Shown: positions 20,219-29,940 of the stretch, one piece after another
Layout: every line of letters begins with the position of its first letter
Numbering within the stretch: position 1 is the stretch's first letter
Assembly: GCF_000519325.1 (NCBI RefSeq)
Contig: NZ_KI912613.1
Location: 1,775,252-1,839,251, forward strand
Source of the DNA: Patulibacter minatonensis DSM 18081
GTDB taxonomy: Bacteria > Actinomycetota > Thermoleophilia > Solirubrobacterales > Solirubrobacteraceae
DNA length: 64,000 bases
Direction: 5' to 3'
Made by a program: the position numbers and the translations under genes
The notes under the pieces: model-generated
Told to the model about the DNA's origin: nothing
The model's input: only the letters and a program-made list of their open reading frames with translations
Database searches by the model: none

Positions 20219-20234
20219 GCTAACGTACGGTTCG
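20219..20234 (+). promoter_or_regulatory. TetR-type repeat site 2 (Mo oxidoreductase)
   Basis: GCTAACGTACGGTTCG, matching the consensus GTGAACGNNCGGTTC at most positions. It lies about 90 bases before the Mo-enzyme gene, in the divergent region shared with site 1. Confidence 0.65.
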
Positions 20235-20322
20235 TAGCGTCGCGCGCCCGCGGGTGTGATGGCGTTCCCCGATCCGCGGCGAGCCGGCCCGGATCGACGA
20301 ACCCGCGTCGAGGACGATCGCC

Positions 20323-22554
20323 ATGACGAAGACCGTCAACACCTACTGCCGCATCTGCGTCGCGACCTGTGGCCTGAACGTCACCGTCGACGAGGAGACC
20401 AACGCGGTCCTCGACATCGAACCCGATCGCGAGAACCCGTACACGTGGCGGGACTTCTGCCGGAAGGGCAAGACCGCGAACGAGGTCGCCACGCATCCGC
20501 AGCGGATCACGACCCCGATGCGCCGCGTCGGGGACCGCTACGTGCCGGCCACCTACGAGGAGGCGACGGCGGACATCGCCGCGCGGCTCAACGCGATCAT
20601 CGAACGCGACGGTCCGGACGCGGTCGGGAGCTACAACGGCAACCCGATGGGGTTCACGTTCTCCATCACCGCCTGGTGGACGGGGCTGCTCGACGCGATC
20701 GGCACCGGCAACCGGTTCTGGGTCGGTTCGATCGACCAGAACAACGCGCACGTCGTGGCCGAGCACCTCTACGGCAACGAGCTGGTCTCGCTGGTGCCGG
20801 ACATCGACCACTGCGGGTTCTTCCTCTTCGTCGGGATGGACCCGGCGACCAGCAAGTTCAACTGGATGGAGAACAACCCGTCCGGCTGGAACCGCGTGCT
20901 CGAGAAGCAGCGCGCCGGCGCGACCGTCGTGGTCGTCGACCCCCGACGCTCCGTGAGCGCCGAGACCGCGGACCAGCACCTCGCGGTCCTCCCCGGCGGC
21001 GACTGGGCGCTGCTGCTCTCACTCGTGAAGGTGATCCTCGAGGAGCGGCTCGAGCGCCCGGCCGACAACCTCCCGCTCACGGGCCTGGAGGACGCGCGGC
21101 GCTTCGTCGGGGAGTTCGACGGCGAGCAGCTCGCGACGCTGGCCGGCGTCGAGCGCGAGGTGCTCGCGGACCTCGCTCGCCGGTTCGCCGCCGCGCCCAC
21201 CGCGATGTGCGTGACCCACACGGGCGTCTCGATGAACGAGCACGGCACGATCGGCGAATGGCTCAGCCACACGCTGAACCTCATCACCGGCCGGATCGAC
21301 AACCCCGGCGGCCGCCGCTTCGAGCGTGGCTTCGTCGACATCGCCCTCGTGATGAAGATGTTCGCCCCTGCGGCCGAGCACCACACCCGCCTGCGAGGCA
21401 ACCCGACGATCGCGGGCTTCCACTCGATCGCCGAGCTGCCCGACGAGATCACGACCGCCGGCAAGGGCCAGATCCGCGGGTTCCTGATGGCCTTCGGCAA
21501 CCCCGTCGTCTCGGGGCCCGACGGCCAGGCGCTCGACGACGCGCTCCAGGACCTCGACCTCCTGGTCGCGATCGACCTCGTCCAGCGGGAGAGCCACCGG
21601 CACGCCGACTGGCTGATCCCCGGGACCCACTGGCTCGAGCGCGAGGACCTGCACCCGCTCTTCGCGAACCTGCAGGAACGCCCGTACGTCAACTACGCCG
21701 AGAAGGCGATCGACCCGCCCGCCGGGGTCAAGGAGGAGTGGGAGTTCTTCGCGGACCTCGCGTTGGCGATGGACCGCAACCTCTTCGGCAAGCCCGGCGT
21801 CAACCGCATCATCCGGGCGTCCCGCCGACTCGCGAAGCTCACCGGCCGCCCGAAGCTCGCGATGAACCCCGAGTGGGTCCAGCGCCTCATGGTCCGGATC
21901 GGCCGCCGCATCCGCTGGAAGGACATCAAGGCCCACCCGCACGGCTGGATCTTCGGGGAGCCCGAGTACGGCGACCTCGCCGGCATCCTGGCGACCGACG
22001 ACAAGCGCGTGCAGCTGGCGCCCCGCGCGTTCCTCGACGCGACCCGGGAGGCCGTCGCCGCACCGCCGGTGACCGGCGACGAGTTCCCGTTGCTCCTCAC
22101 CACCAAGCGGATCCGCGAGGCGATGAACTCGTGGCTCAACGAGTCCGACGGGCTCTTCCGGCCGGAGCGCACCAACGTCCTCGAGATGAACGGTTCGGAC
22201 GCGGCGGCGCTGGGCGTCCGCGACGGCGATCTGGTCCGGGTGCGGTCCGCGACCGGGAAGATCGAGCTCCGGGCCAGGCTCAGCGACGTCATGCGCCCTG
22301 GGACGGTCTGCGCACCACACGGATGGGGCAGCCGCATCTTCGATCCCGCGGGCACCGCCCCGCCGCGGAGCTACGGGACGAACCGGAACCTGCTGGTCTC
22401 CAACACGCGGCTCGACCGGTTCTCGCAGACCCCGGCGCTCAACTCGACCGCCGTCTCCGTCGAGCTCGCCACGGATCGCCTCCCCGACCGTCAGGTCGAG
22501 GTCGAGGGTCGGTCGGACGACATCCGATCGTCCGTGAGATCCGTGAACGCTTAG
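20323..22554 (+). CDS. Molybdopterin (bis-PGD) oxidoreductase with N-terminal 4Fe-4S cluster
   Basis: 743 residues of the formate dehydrogenase/nitrate reductase catalytic superfamily. The N-terminus NTYCRICVATCGLNV with a later FCRKGK gives the CxxCxxxC...C motif of a 4Fe-4S cluster. The Mo-cofactor region includes YNGNPMGFTFS, VVVDPRRSVSAETADQHL and NPGGRRFERG, and the C-terminal domain has NVLEMNGSDAAALGVRDGDLVRVRS. No Tat signal is visible, so it is likely cytoplasmic. There is no partner subunit beside it; ferredoxin is a plausible electron partner. The substrate is unknown. Confidence 0.85.
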   Translation: MTKTVNTYCRICVATCGLNVTVDEETNAVLDIEPDRENPYTWRDFCRKGKTANEVATHPQRITTPMRRVGDRYVPATYEEATADIAARLNAIIERDGPDAVGSYNGNPMGFTFSITAWWTGLLDAIGTGNRFWVGSIDQNNAHVVAEHLYGNELVSLVPDIDHCGFFLFVGMDPATSKFNWMENNPSGWNRVLEKQRAGATVVVVDPRRSVSAETADQHLAVLPGGDWALLLSLVKVILEERLERPADNLPLTGLEDARRFVGEFDGEQLATLAGVEREVLADLARRFAAAPTAMCVTHTGVSMNEHGTIGEWLSHTLNLITGRIDNPGGRRFERGFVDIALVMKMFAPAAEHHTRLRGNPTIAGFHSIAELPDEITTAGKGQIRGFLMAFGNPVVSGPDGQALDDALQDLDLLVAIDLVQRESHRHADWLIPGTHWLEREDLHPLFANLQERPYVNYAEKAIDPPAGVKEEWEFFADLALAMDRNLFGKPGVNRIIRASRRLAKLTGRPKLAMNPEWVQRLMVRIGRRIRWKDIKAHPHGWIFGEPEYGDLAGILATDDKRVQLAPRAFLDATREAVAAPPVTGDEFPLLLTTKRIREAMNSWLNESDGLFRPERTNVLEMNGSDAAALGVRDGDLVRVRSATGKIELRARLSDVMRPGTVCAPHGWGSRIFDPAGTAPPRSYGTNRNLLVSNTRLDRFSQTPALNSTAVSVELATDRLPDRQVEVEGRSDDIRSSVRSVNA

Positions 22555-22633
22555 TCCGTAAGCGATCGAAATCGCCCTTTTGAGCGAGGTTTCGGTCGGC
22601 AGAGACGTTGATAACGGCGGGTCACACCCGGTC

Positions 22634-22660
22634 GGGGGTCGCGTACCCCCAGCCAGGGGT
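22634..22660 (+). promoter_or_regulatory. Competing hairpins in the mce leader
   Basis: GGGGGT (22634-22639) can pair with ACCCCC (22645-22650), and ACCCC (22645-22649) can alternatively pair with GGGGT (22656-22660). The two are mutually exclusive and sit 36 bases before the first mce gene. Function is untested. Confidence 0.35.
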
Positions 22661-22695
22661 GGCGCGCAACTCCTCTGGCCGGATAGACCAGTGGT

Positions 22696-23553
22696 ATGGC
22701 ACGAACAGCGCTCCCACCGAGGGAGGAACGGGAGCCAGCTCCCCGCCTCACCGACCAGTTCGTCGGCACGGGGACCTACGAGCGGCTCGAGTCCGCCGGG
22801 CAGATGGGCGCGCTGGGTCTGCGCGTGATCTCCCTCGCCGTCCGCCCGCCGTTCACCTGGTGGCGCGAGGCGGTGCTGCAGGCGTCGATCGCCGTCCGGC
22901 GCTCGATCGTCCCGCTGACGCTGTCGCACATGGCGTTCCTGTTCGGGTTCCTGATCATCCTCTTCGGGGAGATCCTCTCGATCATCGGCGTCTCCGAACG
23001 CGAGGCGACCGCCACCTTCCTCTTCTGGAGCCGCGAGATCGGCACCTGGATCACGTCGATGATCTTCGCCGGCATCGTCGGCGCCGCGATCACCGCCGAC
23101 CTCGGCGCCCGCCGCATCCGCGAGGAGCTGGACGCCCTGGCCGTCCTCGGCGTCGACCAGGTCCGCTCGCTGGTCGTGCCGCGGGTCATCGCGTGCACGG
23201 TCATGACCCCGGTCCTCGTGCTCGTCTCGATCACGATGGTCAACGCCGTCAACTACATCGCCTACCCGCCGATGGTCGGCCCGTCGCCCGGCGTGGTCAA
23301 GGACGTCGTCGCGCAGGCCGTCCTGCCGCTGGACCTGCTGTTCCCCGTCCTCGTCAAGAACCTGCTCATCGGCTTCGTGATGGGCGTCGTCGCCTGCCAC
23401 AAGGGCCTCACCTGCAAGCTCGGCACCGAAGGGGTCGGCCGCGCGGTCAACCAGACGGTCCTGATCTCGTTCTTCGCCTGCTGGATGATCAACAGCTTCT
23501 TCAACCTGACCTACCTGAGCCTCTACCCCGACGCCGCCGCGGTGCGCGGCTAG
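22696..23553 (+). CDS. yrbEA: Mce-operon permease YrbEA (MlaE family)
   Basis: 285 residues with five or six membrane helices. FGFLIILFGEILSIIG, IVGAAITADLGARRIREELDALAVLGVDQVRSL and VIACTVMTPVLVLVS are the MlaE/YrbE hallmarks; the EELDALAVLGVD loop is the EExDAL coupling region that contacts the ATPase. With YrbEB it forms the inner-membrane channel of an Mce lipid importer. It is the first gene of an eight-gene operon ending at 32634. About 50 hydrophilic residues precede the first helix. Confidence 0.95.
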   Translation: MARTALPPREEREPAPRLTDQFVGTGTYERLESAGQMGALGLRVISLAVRPPFTWWREAVLQASIAVRRSIVPLTLSHMAFLFGFLIILFGEILSIIGVSEREATATFLFWSREIGTWITSMIFAGIVGAAITADLGARRIREELDALAVLGVDQVRSLVVPRVIACTVMTPVLVLVSITMVNAVNYIAYPPMVGPSPGVVKDVVAQAVLPLDLLFPVLVKNLLIGFVMGVVACHKGLTCKLGTEGVGRAVNQTVLISFFACWMINSFFNLTYLSLYPDAAAVRG

Positions 23554-23563
23554 GAGCCCGGTC

Positions 23564-24445
23564 ATGGCTGTCGGAACAACACCCACAGGCCGCGGGCTCG
23601 CGGATCGTCAGGGCCCGCAGCCCGGCGAGGACACGCCGCAGGTGGCGCCGCCCTCCGCGCGGAACGACGGCGCCTTCGTCGGCGGGATCCGTGAGCTCGG
23701 CGAGCTCATGATCATGATCGGCCAGGCGCTCCGCGCCCTCGTCTTCACCCCGCGGTACCTGTCCGAGATCCTGCGCTCGGCCTCGTCGATCATCCGCCGG
23801 ACGTCGCTGCTCATGTTCGTCATGAACGGCTTCCTCGGGATGAGCATCGTCAACGCGGCGTACTTCTTCCTCCGCGGTATCGGCGCCAGCGACTTCCTCG
23901 GCACCATCAGCGGCTACGCCGTGCCGCGCATCCTCGCGGTCCTCATGTTCGGCTACGTCTTCACCGCGGCCGTCTGCTGCGCGATCGCGGCCGAGATCGG
24001 CGCGATGAAGATCAACCAGGAGGTCGACGCCTACGAGTCCACCGGCGTCGATCCGCTGCGCTACCTCGTCGGCACGCGGTTCATCGGCGTCCTGATCTTC
24101 CTGCCGCTCGGCGCGCTGCTCGCGCTGCTCGGCGAGCTCGCCGGCACCTACCTCAACTCGGTGATCGTGCTGAAGGGCATCGGTGGCGCGCAGCTCCTGG
24201 ACCTCCACTGGAGCGTCCAGACGGTGAGCGACCAGCTCTACGCCTTCTTCACGATGGCGGCGATCGCGACCACGACCACGTTCGTCGCGTGCTTCTACGG
24301 ACTCCGCACGCGCGGCGGCCCGGCAGCGGTCGGCGAGGCGGTCGCGCGCTCGCTCCTCGTGAACCTCGTGATCGTCCACGTCGTCGCCGCCGCGTTCGCC
24401 GTCCTCTACTACAGCGGCAATCTCGCCCTGCCGATCGGAGGCTGA
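23564..24445 (+). CDS. yrbEB: Mce-operon permease YrbEB (MlaE family)
   Basis: 293 residues, ten bases after yrbEA. It shows VLMFGYVFTAAVCCAIAAEIGAMKINQEVDAYESTGVDPLRYL, whose NQEVDAYESTGVD part is the permease coupling loop, then VGTRFIGVLIFLPLGALLALL. A long hydrophilic N-terminus (about 45 residues) precedes the membrane part. It pairs with YrbEA as the heteromeric permease core. Downstream MCE proteins would form the periplasmic or cell-wall tunnel. Confidence 0.95.
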   Translation: MAVGTTPTGRGLADRQGPQPGEDTPQVAPPSARNDGAFVGGIRELGELMIMIGQALRALVFTPRYLSEILRSASSIIRRTSLLMFVMNGFLGMSIVNAAYFFLRGIGASDFLGTISGYAVPRILAVLMFGYVFTAAVCCAIAAEIGAMKINQEVDAYESTGVDPLRYLVGTRFIGVLIFLPLGALLALLGELAGTYLNSVIVLKGIGGAQLLDLHWSVQTVSDQLYAFFTMAAIATTTTFVACFYGLRTRGGPAAVGEAVARSLLVNLVIVHVVAAAFAVLYYSGNLALPIGG

Positions 24446-24450
24446 CCTCG

Positions 24451-25779
24451 ATGTCACCCCGCATTCGACGTCGCCTGACCGGCGGCCTGGTCCTCCTCGT
24501 CCTGGTGGCCCTCGTCCTCGTGACCCGCTCGGGCGATTCCGACGGCCAGAAGGACAACGTCCTGGTCGCCACCGTCAAGGACGCCACGAACGTCGTGCCC
24601 GGCCAGTACATCCGCGCCGCCGGCCAGATCGTCGGCGAGGTCGGGACGATCACCCCGACCGAGAAGGGCCGCTCCGTCAAGGTCGAGCTCCGGTTCAAGA
24701 ACGAGGTCTGGCCCGTCCGGCGCGGCGCCAAGCTCCAGCTCCGCTGGGGCGGCACCGTCTCCTACAACAACCGCTACCTGGCCTACACGCCGGGACCCGC
24801 AGGCGGCGCGGAGCTCCAGGCCGACGCGGGCTTCCCCGCGAAGGACATCACCGTCCCGGTCGAGTTCGACCAGCTCCTGGCGACCTTCGACAAGAAGACC
24901 CGCAAGAACGTCACGACCTTCGTGACGAACGCCGGCGGCGCGCTCAAGCCCGCGAGCGAGCCACTCCACGAGGCGCTGGAGGACACGCCGGCCGCGCTCG
25001 AGCAGACGAGCGCGCTGCTCCGCGACGTCGAGGGCAACCGTGCGCAGCTCGCGCAGCTGATCGACTCGGCCGACCGCGTCGTGGGCGCCGCCCGCGAGGC
25101 CAACCCCGACCTCCGCGCCCTCGTCACCGGCGGCGCACAGACCGTGAACCTGATCCGCGGCGACGCGAAGCAGGTCCAGGCGACCCTCGACAAGGTCCCG
25201 GGCACGCTCGACAAGATCCGCACGACGCTGCCGAAGGCGGACACGACGCTCGCCAAGGCCGACGACGTGACGCGCCGCCTGGATCCCGGCATCACCGAGC
25301 TCCGCGGGATCGCCAAGCCCCTGGACCGCACCCTCGGCACGCTCGCGGACGTCGCCCCGAAGGCCCGGCGCACGCTCGCGACGGTGGCCAAGGCGACCCC
25401 GGACGTCAACACGCTGCTCGCCAAGGCCACGTCCCTGGCCCCGACCATCACCGGCATCGGGCGGCAGGGCAACCCGCAGCTGAACTGCATCCGCCCCTAC
25501 ACGCCGGAGATCGTGTCCTTCCCATCGAACTGGGCGGACGTCTTCTCCTGGACGGACCACAAGGACAAGTACATCCGGGCCAACGTCCAGAACATCTTCC
25601 CGGCGGCGATCAACGCGTCGTCCTCGAGCTCGGGTGACCTGACGAAGCTGTTCCCGGGCCTGAAGTACGCCTTCCCGTTCCCGCCCGGCTACCTGGCCGA
25701 CCAGCCCTGGTACCTGCCGGAGTGCCACATCACGAAGGACTCCTTCGACGCGTCCAAGGATCCGGAGGCAGGCCGATGA
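24451..25779 (+). CDS. mceA: MCE protein A
   Basis: 442 residues from ATG 24451. There is one N-terminal membrane anchor (LTGGLVLLVLVALVLVTRS), then an MCE/MlaD domain at about residues 35-120 with VVPGQYIRAAGQIVGEVGTI and VELRFKNEVWPVRRGAKLQL. A long helical region with Leu/Ala heptads follows and the C-terminus contains QLNCIRPYTPEIVSF, common in this family. It belongs to the six-protein hexameric barrel that carries hydrophobic substrates through the cell envelope. The stop overlaps the next start (ATGA). Confidence 0.93.
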   Translation: MSPRIRRRLTGGLVLLVLVALVLVTRSGDSDGQKDNVLVATVKDATNVVPGQYIRAAGQIVGEVGTITPTEKGRSVKVELRFKNEVWPVRRGAKLQLRWGGTVSYNNRYLAYTPGPAGGAELQADAGFPAKDITVPVEFDQLLATFDKKTRKNVTTFVTNAGGALKPASEPLHEALEDTPAALEQTSALLRDVEGNRAQLAQLIDSADRVVGAAREANPDLRALVTGGAQTVNLIRGDAKQVQATLDKVPGTLDKIRTTLPKADTTLAKADDVTRRLDPGITELRGIAKPLDRTLGTLADVAPKARRTLATVAKATPDVNTLLAKATSLAPTITGIGRQGNPQLNCIRPYTPEIVSFPSNWADVFSWTDHKDKYIRANVQNIFPAAINASSSSSGDLTKLFPGLKYAFPFPPGYLADQPWYLPECHITKDSFDASKDPEAGR

Positions 25780-27245
25780 GGTCCACCAACACGCTCCGCT
25801 ACGGCCTGATGGCGATCGCCGTCTGCGCCGTCGGCATGTTCCTCGTCACCCGCGGCGGCGACGACTCCTACGACCTGAAGATCAAGCTGGCCGACGCCAA
25901 CGGCCTCCGGAACGGATCGCAGGTCGCGATCGGCGGCCTCGAGGCCGGCAAGGTCGAGCTCTCGGTCACCAAGGACCGCAAGAACGTCATCGCCGACGTC
26001 AAGCTCGACAGGAAGTACGGGCCGGTCGGCAAGGACGTCCGCGCGTCGATCGCCTCCGTCAACCTGCTCGGCCAGAAGCGCGTCGAACTCGACGTGGGCA
26101 ACCGCAACGACCCGGCGCCCGACGGCTACGAGATCCCCGCCGGTCGCACCGAGGTCGCCACCGATCTCGACCAGGTCCTCGGGGTGCTCGACCCCGACAC
26201 GCGCACCCGGCTGAAGGTCCTGATCAACGAGACCGGCGCCGCGTTCGCGGGCCGGAAGGCCGACGTCGACAACTTCGTCTTCGAGCTGCCCGAGTCGTTC
26301 GCCGCCGGCCGCAAGCTCGTCACCGCCCTCGCGAACGACAACCACACGCTCGCAGACCTCATCAAGAACTCCGACGGGTTCGTCGGCGAACTCGCCACCC
26401 AGCGCGAGAAGCTCGGCGACCTCGTCGACACCGCCGGCAAGACGGGCACCACGCTCGTGTCGCGGCGGGCACAACTGCGAGCGGGCCTCGCCAAGACGCC
26501 GGGAACGCTCGCGGAGCTGCGGACGTTCCTGGCGCGACTGGAGACCACCAGCGGGACCCTCGCGCCGGCCGCGAGGAAGATCACGGCGACCGCGCCGTCG
26601 CTCGTCGACACCCTCGGCCAGATCGAGCCCTTCCGCAAGGCCGCCCAGCCGACGTTCGCCCGCGCCGAGAAGGCCTCGCCGCCCCTGACGAAGCTCGCCA
26701 CCCAGGTCACCCCGGTCGTCCGCCAGGCCACCCCGGTGCTCGGCCAGCTCTCGACCACGGCGACCGCGCTGAAGCCCGTCACCCGCACGCTGGACAAGAG
26801 CGCCAGCAACATCATCGGCACCGTCTACAACTGGGCGCACGCCGTCCAGTTCGGGGACGCCGCGTCGAAGATCTTCCGCGGCGAAGCGGCGATCTCGCCG
26901 GACATCCTCAACACGATCATCCGCCGCGCCGAGGGCACGGGTCCGAACGTGTCGGATCCGAACGACAACACCCCGCGGGCGCGCAGCAAGACCACGCCCA
27001 CCAACCGGAGAGCCGCTCCGACGACCGCCCCGAGCGGTGGCGGCCGCGGCACGTCCGGGGGCGCCGGATCCGCGTCGCCGTCCACGCCGACGACGCCCGC
27101 GCCCCAGGATGGGCTGCTCGGCGGGCTCGTCGGCGGCCTGAACGGACTCCTCGGCGGGTCGCCCGCCGGGGGCAGGTCGCCCGACCCCGCGGACAAGGGC
27201 ACCGTGCCCGGACTCCTCAACTCCCTGCTCGGAGGTCCCCGATGA
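25776..27245 (+). CDS. mceB: MCE protein B
   Basis: 489 residues from ATG 25776. The anchor YGLMAIAVCAVGMFLVT is followed by the MCE domain (DANGLRNGSQVAIGGLEAGKVELSV and VRASIASVNLLGQKRVELDVG). Helical coiled segments occupy residues 150-370. The last 100 residues are low-complexity: Pro/Thr/Ser-rich, then Gly-Leu repeats such as GGLVGGLNGLLGG. This tail is longer than in the neighbours and may interact with the envelope. It is coupled to mceC by an ATGA overlap. Confidence 0.92.
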   Translation: MRSTNTLRYGLMAIAVCAVGMFLVTRGGDDSYDLKIKLADANGLRNGSQVAIGGLEAGKVELSVTKDRKNVIADVKLDRKYGPVGKDVRASIASVNLLGQKRVELDVGNRNDPAPDGYEIPAGRTEVATDLDQVLGVLDPDTRTRLKVLINETGAAFAGRKADVDNFVFELPESFAAGRKLVTALANDNHTLADLIKNSDGFVGELATQREKLGDLVDTAGKTGTTLVSRRAQLRAGLAKTPGTLAELRTFLARLETTSGTLAPAARKITATAPSLVDTLGQIEPFRKAAQPTFARAEKASPPLTKLATQVTPVVRQATPVLGQLSTTATALKPVTRTLDKSASNIIGTVYNWAHAVQFGDAASKIFRGEAAISPDILNTIIRRAEGTGPNVSDPNDNTPRARSKTTPTNRRAAPTTAPSGGGRGTSGGAGSASPSTPTTPAPQDGLLGGLVGGLNGLLGGSPAGGRSPDPADKGTVPGLLNSLLGGPR

Positions 27246-28591
27246 CGCGTCGATCCCTCGGTCGCCCGACACGTCGGCGCCGTCGTCGGCGCGAGCGCAT
27301 CAGCCCGCAGCGCGCGATGCTGCAGGCGGGCCTCGTCCTCGGCCTGATCGCGCTCGTGATCGCCTTCGCCGTCACGGCCTACAACGGCGTGCCCGGCAAG
27401 ACGTACCGGACCGCGTACGCGATCGTCCCGGCCACCGGCAACCTGATCAAGCACGACCAGGTGCGCATCGCCGGCGTCCGCGTCGGGCAGGTGACCGCGT
27501 CGACCATCGACCCCGACGGCCGCGCCCGTCTGAAGCTCCAGCTGAGCGGCGACACGAAGCTGCCCGAGGGCACCTCCGTCCTGGTCCGCGCCAACGGCCT
27601 GCTCGGTGCGCGCTTCGTCCAGCTCAACCCGGGCCGATCCAGCCGGATGCTGCCCGACGGCGCCGAGATCAAGGGCTCCGCGAACGCCCTCACCTACGGC
27701 GTGCCCGAGGCCATCGACACCTTCGACAAGCAGACGCGTGGCGCCATGGGGACGTCCGTCCGTGAGCTCGGCGCCGGGATGGTCGGCAACGGCAAGCGGC
27801 TGAACGAGACGATCGAGCGAGCCTCGGACATCAGCCAGCCGTTCCAGACGCTGGTGGCGACCGTCCTCGCTCCGCCCGGGGCGGCCGAGCGTCTCGTCCC
27901 CGCCCTCAACCGGCTGATGATCCCGTTCAACGCGTCCCGCGAGGGCTACACCGCGATGGTGCCCCCGGCGGACAAGACGCTCCAACCGTTCGTCGACCAA
28001 CGCGCTGCCGTCCACGCGACGCTCGACGGCACCGCGCCCACGCTGGACGCCGTCAAGCAGGCGTCCTCCACGGGCCAGCGGCTCCTCGCATCGGTCGACC
28101 GCCTGTCGGGCGCCGCCAACCGCACGCTGCCCCGCGCACCGGGCGCGCTCCGCGCCACCACCGCGTTCTTCGAGGAGGCCCCGACGCCGCTGAACAAGAC
28201 GTCGGACCTCCTCGAGCGGGTGCCCTCCGCGGTACCGGCCACCACGAAGATCACCGACAGCGTCAGGACCCTGCTCGACCCCCTCGACGAGGGCCTGAAG
28301 ACCCTCGTCCCGATCTCGAACACGCTCGGCGACTACGGGTGCGACATCGAGAACTTCGGCGTCACGCTGCGCAGCATGACCGGGTACGGCGGAGACTCGA
28401 TCGCCGTCGGAAAGGGCGAGCTCGGTGAGCCGGCCGGCGCGTTCCGGGTCCACGTCGTCGTGCCGTCCCCGACCGAGCTGCTGCAGATCAAGAACAACGA
28501 ACCGGTCGGTCGTCGCGACGGCTACCCCGCGCCGTGCAAGTACGTCAGCACCGAATACCCCACGTTCCTCCCGCAGGACGGTACCCCCTGA
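27242..28591 (+). CDS. mceC: MCE protein C
   Basis: 449 residues. A very basic N-terminus (RRRRRRRERISPQRAM) precedes the anchor AGLVLGLIALVIAFAV. The MCE domain carries LIKHDQVRIAGVRVGQVTAS and GTSVLVRANGLLGARFVQLNPG. The helical middle part and a C-terminal YGCDIENFGVTLRSM segment are typical. It has no lipobox. The last base of the stop is the first base of the next ATG (TGATG). Confidence 0.92.
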   Translation: MTRRSLGRPTRRRRRRRERISPQRAMLQAGLVLGLIALVIAFAVTAYNGVPGKTYRTAYAIVPATGNLIKHDQVRIAGVRVGQVTASTIDPDGRARLKLQLSGDTKLPEGTSVLVRANGLLGARFVQLNPGRSSRMLPDGAEIKGSANALTYGVPEAIDTFDKQTRGAMGTSVRELGAGMVGNGKRLNETIERASDISQPFQTLVATVLAPPGAAERLVPALNRLMIPFNASREGYTAMVPPADKTLQPFVDQRAAVHATLDGTAPTLDAVKQASSTGQRLLASVDRLSGAANRTLPRAPGALRATTAFFEEAPTPLNKTSDLLERVPSAVPATTKITDSVRTLLDPLDEGLKTLVPISNTLGDYGCDIENFGVTLRSMTGYGGDSIAVGKGELGEPAGAFRVHVVVPSPTELLQIKNNEPVGRRDGYPAPCKYVSTEYPTFLPQDGTP

Positions 28592-29940
28592 TGCGCAAGC
28601 TCCTCGAGCGGTACGACAAGCCCTTCATCGTCGGCGCGGTGACGCTCATCGCCGTCCTCCTGATCATCGGCGTCGCCTTCAGCGGGGCGCACAAGAAGCT
28701 GTTCCGTGCCAGCGGCCACGAGATCACCGCGATCTTCGAGAACGCGCAGCAGCTCCGCGCCGGCGATCCGGTGCGGGTCAACGGCGTCGACTCGGGAGAG
28801 GTCGCGCACATCAAGCTCCGCGACGACGCGCGCAGCGCCGTCGTCACGATGCGCGTGGAGGACAAGGCCGGCGAGGTCTACGCCAACGCTCGCGCGGACA
28901 TCCAGTTCCGCTCCCTGCTCGGCGGATCCATGTACGTCTCCCTGAACCGCGGCACGGCGGACGCCGGCGAACTCGGCGCGAAGAGCATCGACCTCAAGCG
29001 CACGACGGCCCAGGTCGAGCTCGATGACGTCAGCACGATCGTGAAGGGCAGGACCAAGCGTGGACTCCGGAGCCTTCCGACGGAGCTCGGCAAGGCCTTC
29101 TCGGACCCGCGGGATCCGGCCCGCGGGATCCAGGAGCTCGCGAAGGTCGCTCCCGACGTCCGGCGGGGCGCACGCGCCCTCCGCGGCGTGGCCGAGGGCA
29201 CGGACCTCCAGCGCCTGATCCGCAACACCGCCCGGACCGTCCGGGCGCTGGACACGAAGGACCAGGGCGTGCAGAACCTGATCTCGGGCACCGCAGCGAC
29301 GCTGCAGACGATCGGGAACCGCAGCGCGGACCTCCGAGCGCTGTTCCGCGACACGCCGGCCGTCGCAGCGCGCGTCGATCAGACCATGGACCGCATCGTG
29401 CCGACGCTCGCGGGCGCCGACACCCTGCTCGACAAGCTCCACGACCCTGCGGTCGATGTCGCTCCGACGGTCCAGCACCTCCGACCCGCGGTGGTCAGTG
29501 CCGACACGACGCTGAACGCCGCCCGCCCCCTGCTGCGGTCCCTCCCGAGGGCGACCACCGCGCTCGCCGCCGCTGCGAAGGACGGCAAGCCGCTGCTGGA
29601 CGAGCTCACGCCCAGCCTCGAGAGGCTCGACCAGAAGATCCTCCCCAACTTCGACAAGAAGGATCCGCAGACCGGCTACACGGTCGCCGAGATGTTCGGC
29701 GCCGGCGCCGGAGGACTCGCCGGAACCACGGCGCAACGCGACGCCAACGGGCACTTCATCCGCTTCGCCGCGTCGGTCGGCAGCAATCCGCTCTACGGAC
29801 CCTGCCAGCTGTACTTCGGCGAACCGGAGCACAAGAGCGAGCTGCTGCAGTGCCAGGACCTGAGCAAGACCGTCAGCGACGTGCTCGGCCCCCTCGGGCT
29901 GACCGGCCCGAAGTCCGCGGCGAAGGGCAGGAACCGATGA
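28591..29940 (+). CDS. mceD: MCE protein D
   Basis: 449 residues from ATG 28591. The anchor FIVGAVTLIAVLLIIGVAFSG is followed by the MCE domain (QQLRAGDPVRVNGVDSGEVAHI, ADIQFRSLLGGSMYVSLNRG). Residues about 130-370 form helices with regular hydrophobic spacing. The C-terminal segment NPLYGPCQLYFGEPEHKSELLQCQDL has two cysteines that could form a disulphide outside the membrane. It overlaps mceE by ATGA. Confidence 0.92.
   Translation: MRKLLERYDKPFIVGAVTLIAVLLIIGVAFSGAHKKLFRASGHEITAIFENAQQLRAGDPVRVNGVDSGEVAHIKLRDDARSAVVTMRVEDKAGEVYANARADIQFRSLLGGSMYVSLNRGTADAGELGAKSIDLKRTTAQVELDDVSTIVKGRTKRGLRSLPTELGKAFSDPRDPARGIQELAKVAPDVRRGARALRGVAEGTDLQRLIRNTARTVRALDTKDQGVQNLISGTAATLQTIGNRSADLRALFRDTPAVAARVDQTMDRIVPTLAGADTLLDKLHDPAVDVAPTVQHLRPAVVSADTTLNAARPLLRSLPRATTALAAAAKDGKPLLDELTPSLERLDQKILPNFDKKDPQTGYTVAEMFGAGAGGLAGTTAQRDANGHFIRFAASVGSNPLYGPCQLYFGEPEHKSELLQCQDLSKTVSDVLGPLGLTGPKSAAKGRNR

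Noticed and set aside
22555-22576. A weak palindrome-like element (GTAAGCGATCGAAAT) before the mce operon
   Set aside because: Only about 9 of 15 positions match the consensus, too few to count as a site.
21019-23586. An 855-codon antisense frame over the Mo-enzyme and yrbEA
   Set aside because: Composition is typical of the reverse frame of high-GC genes; no recognisable motif.
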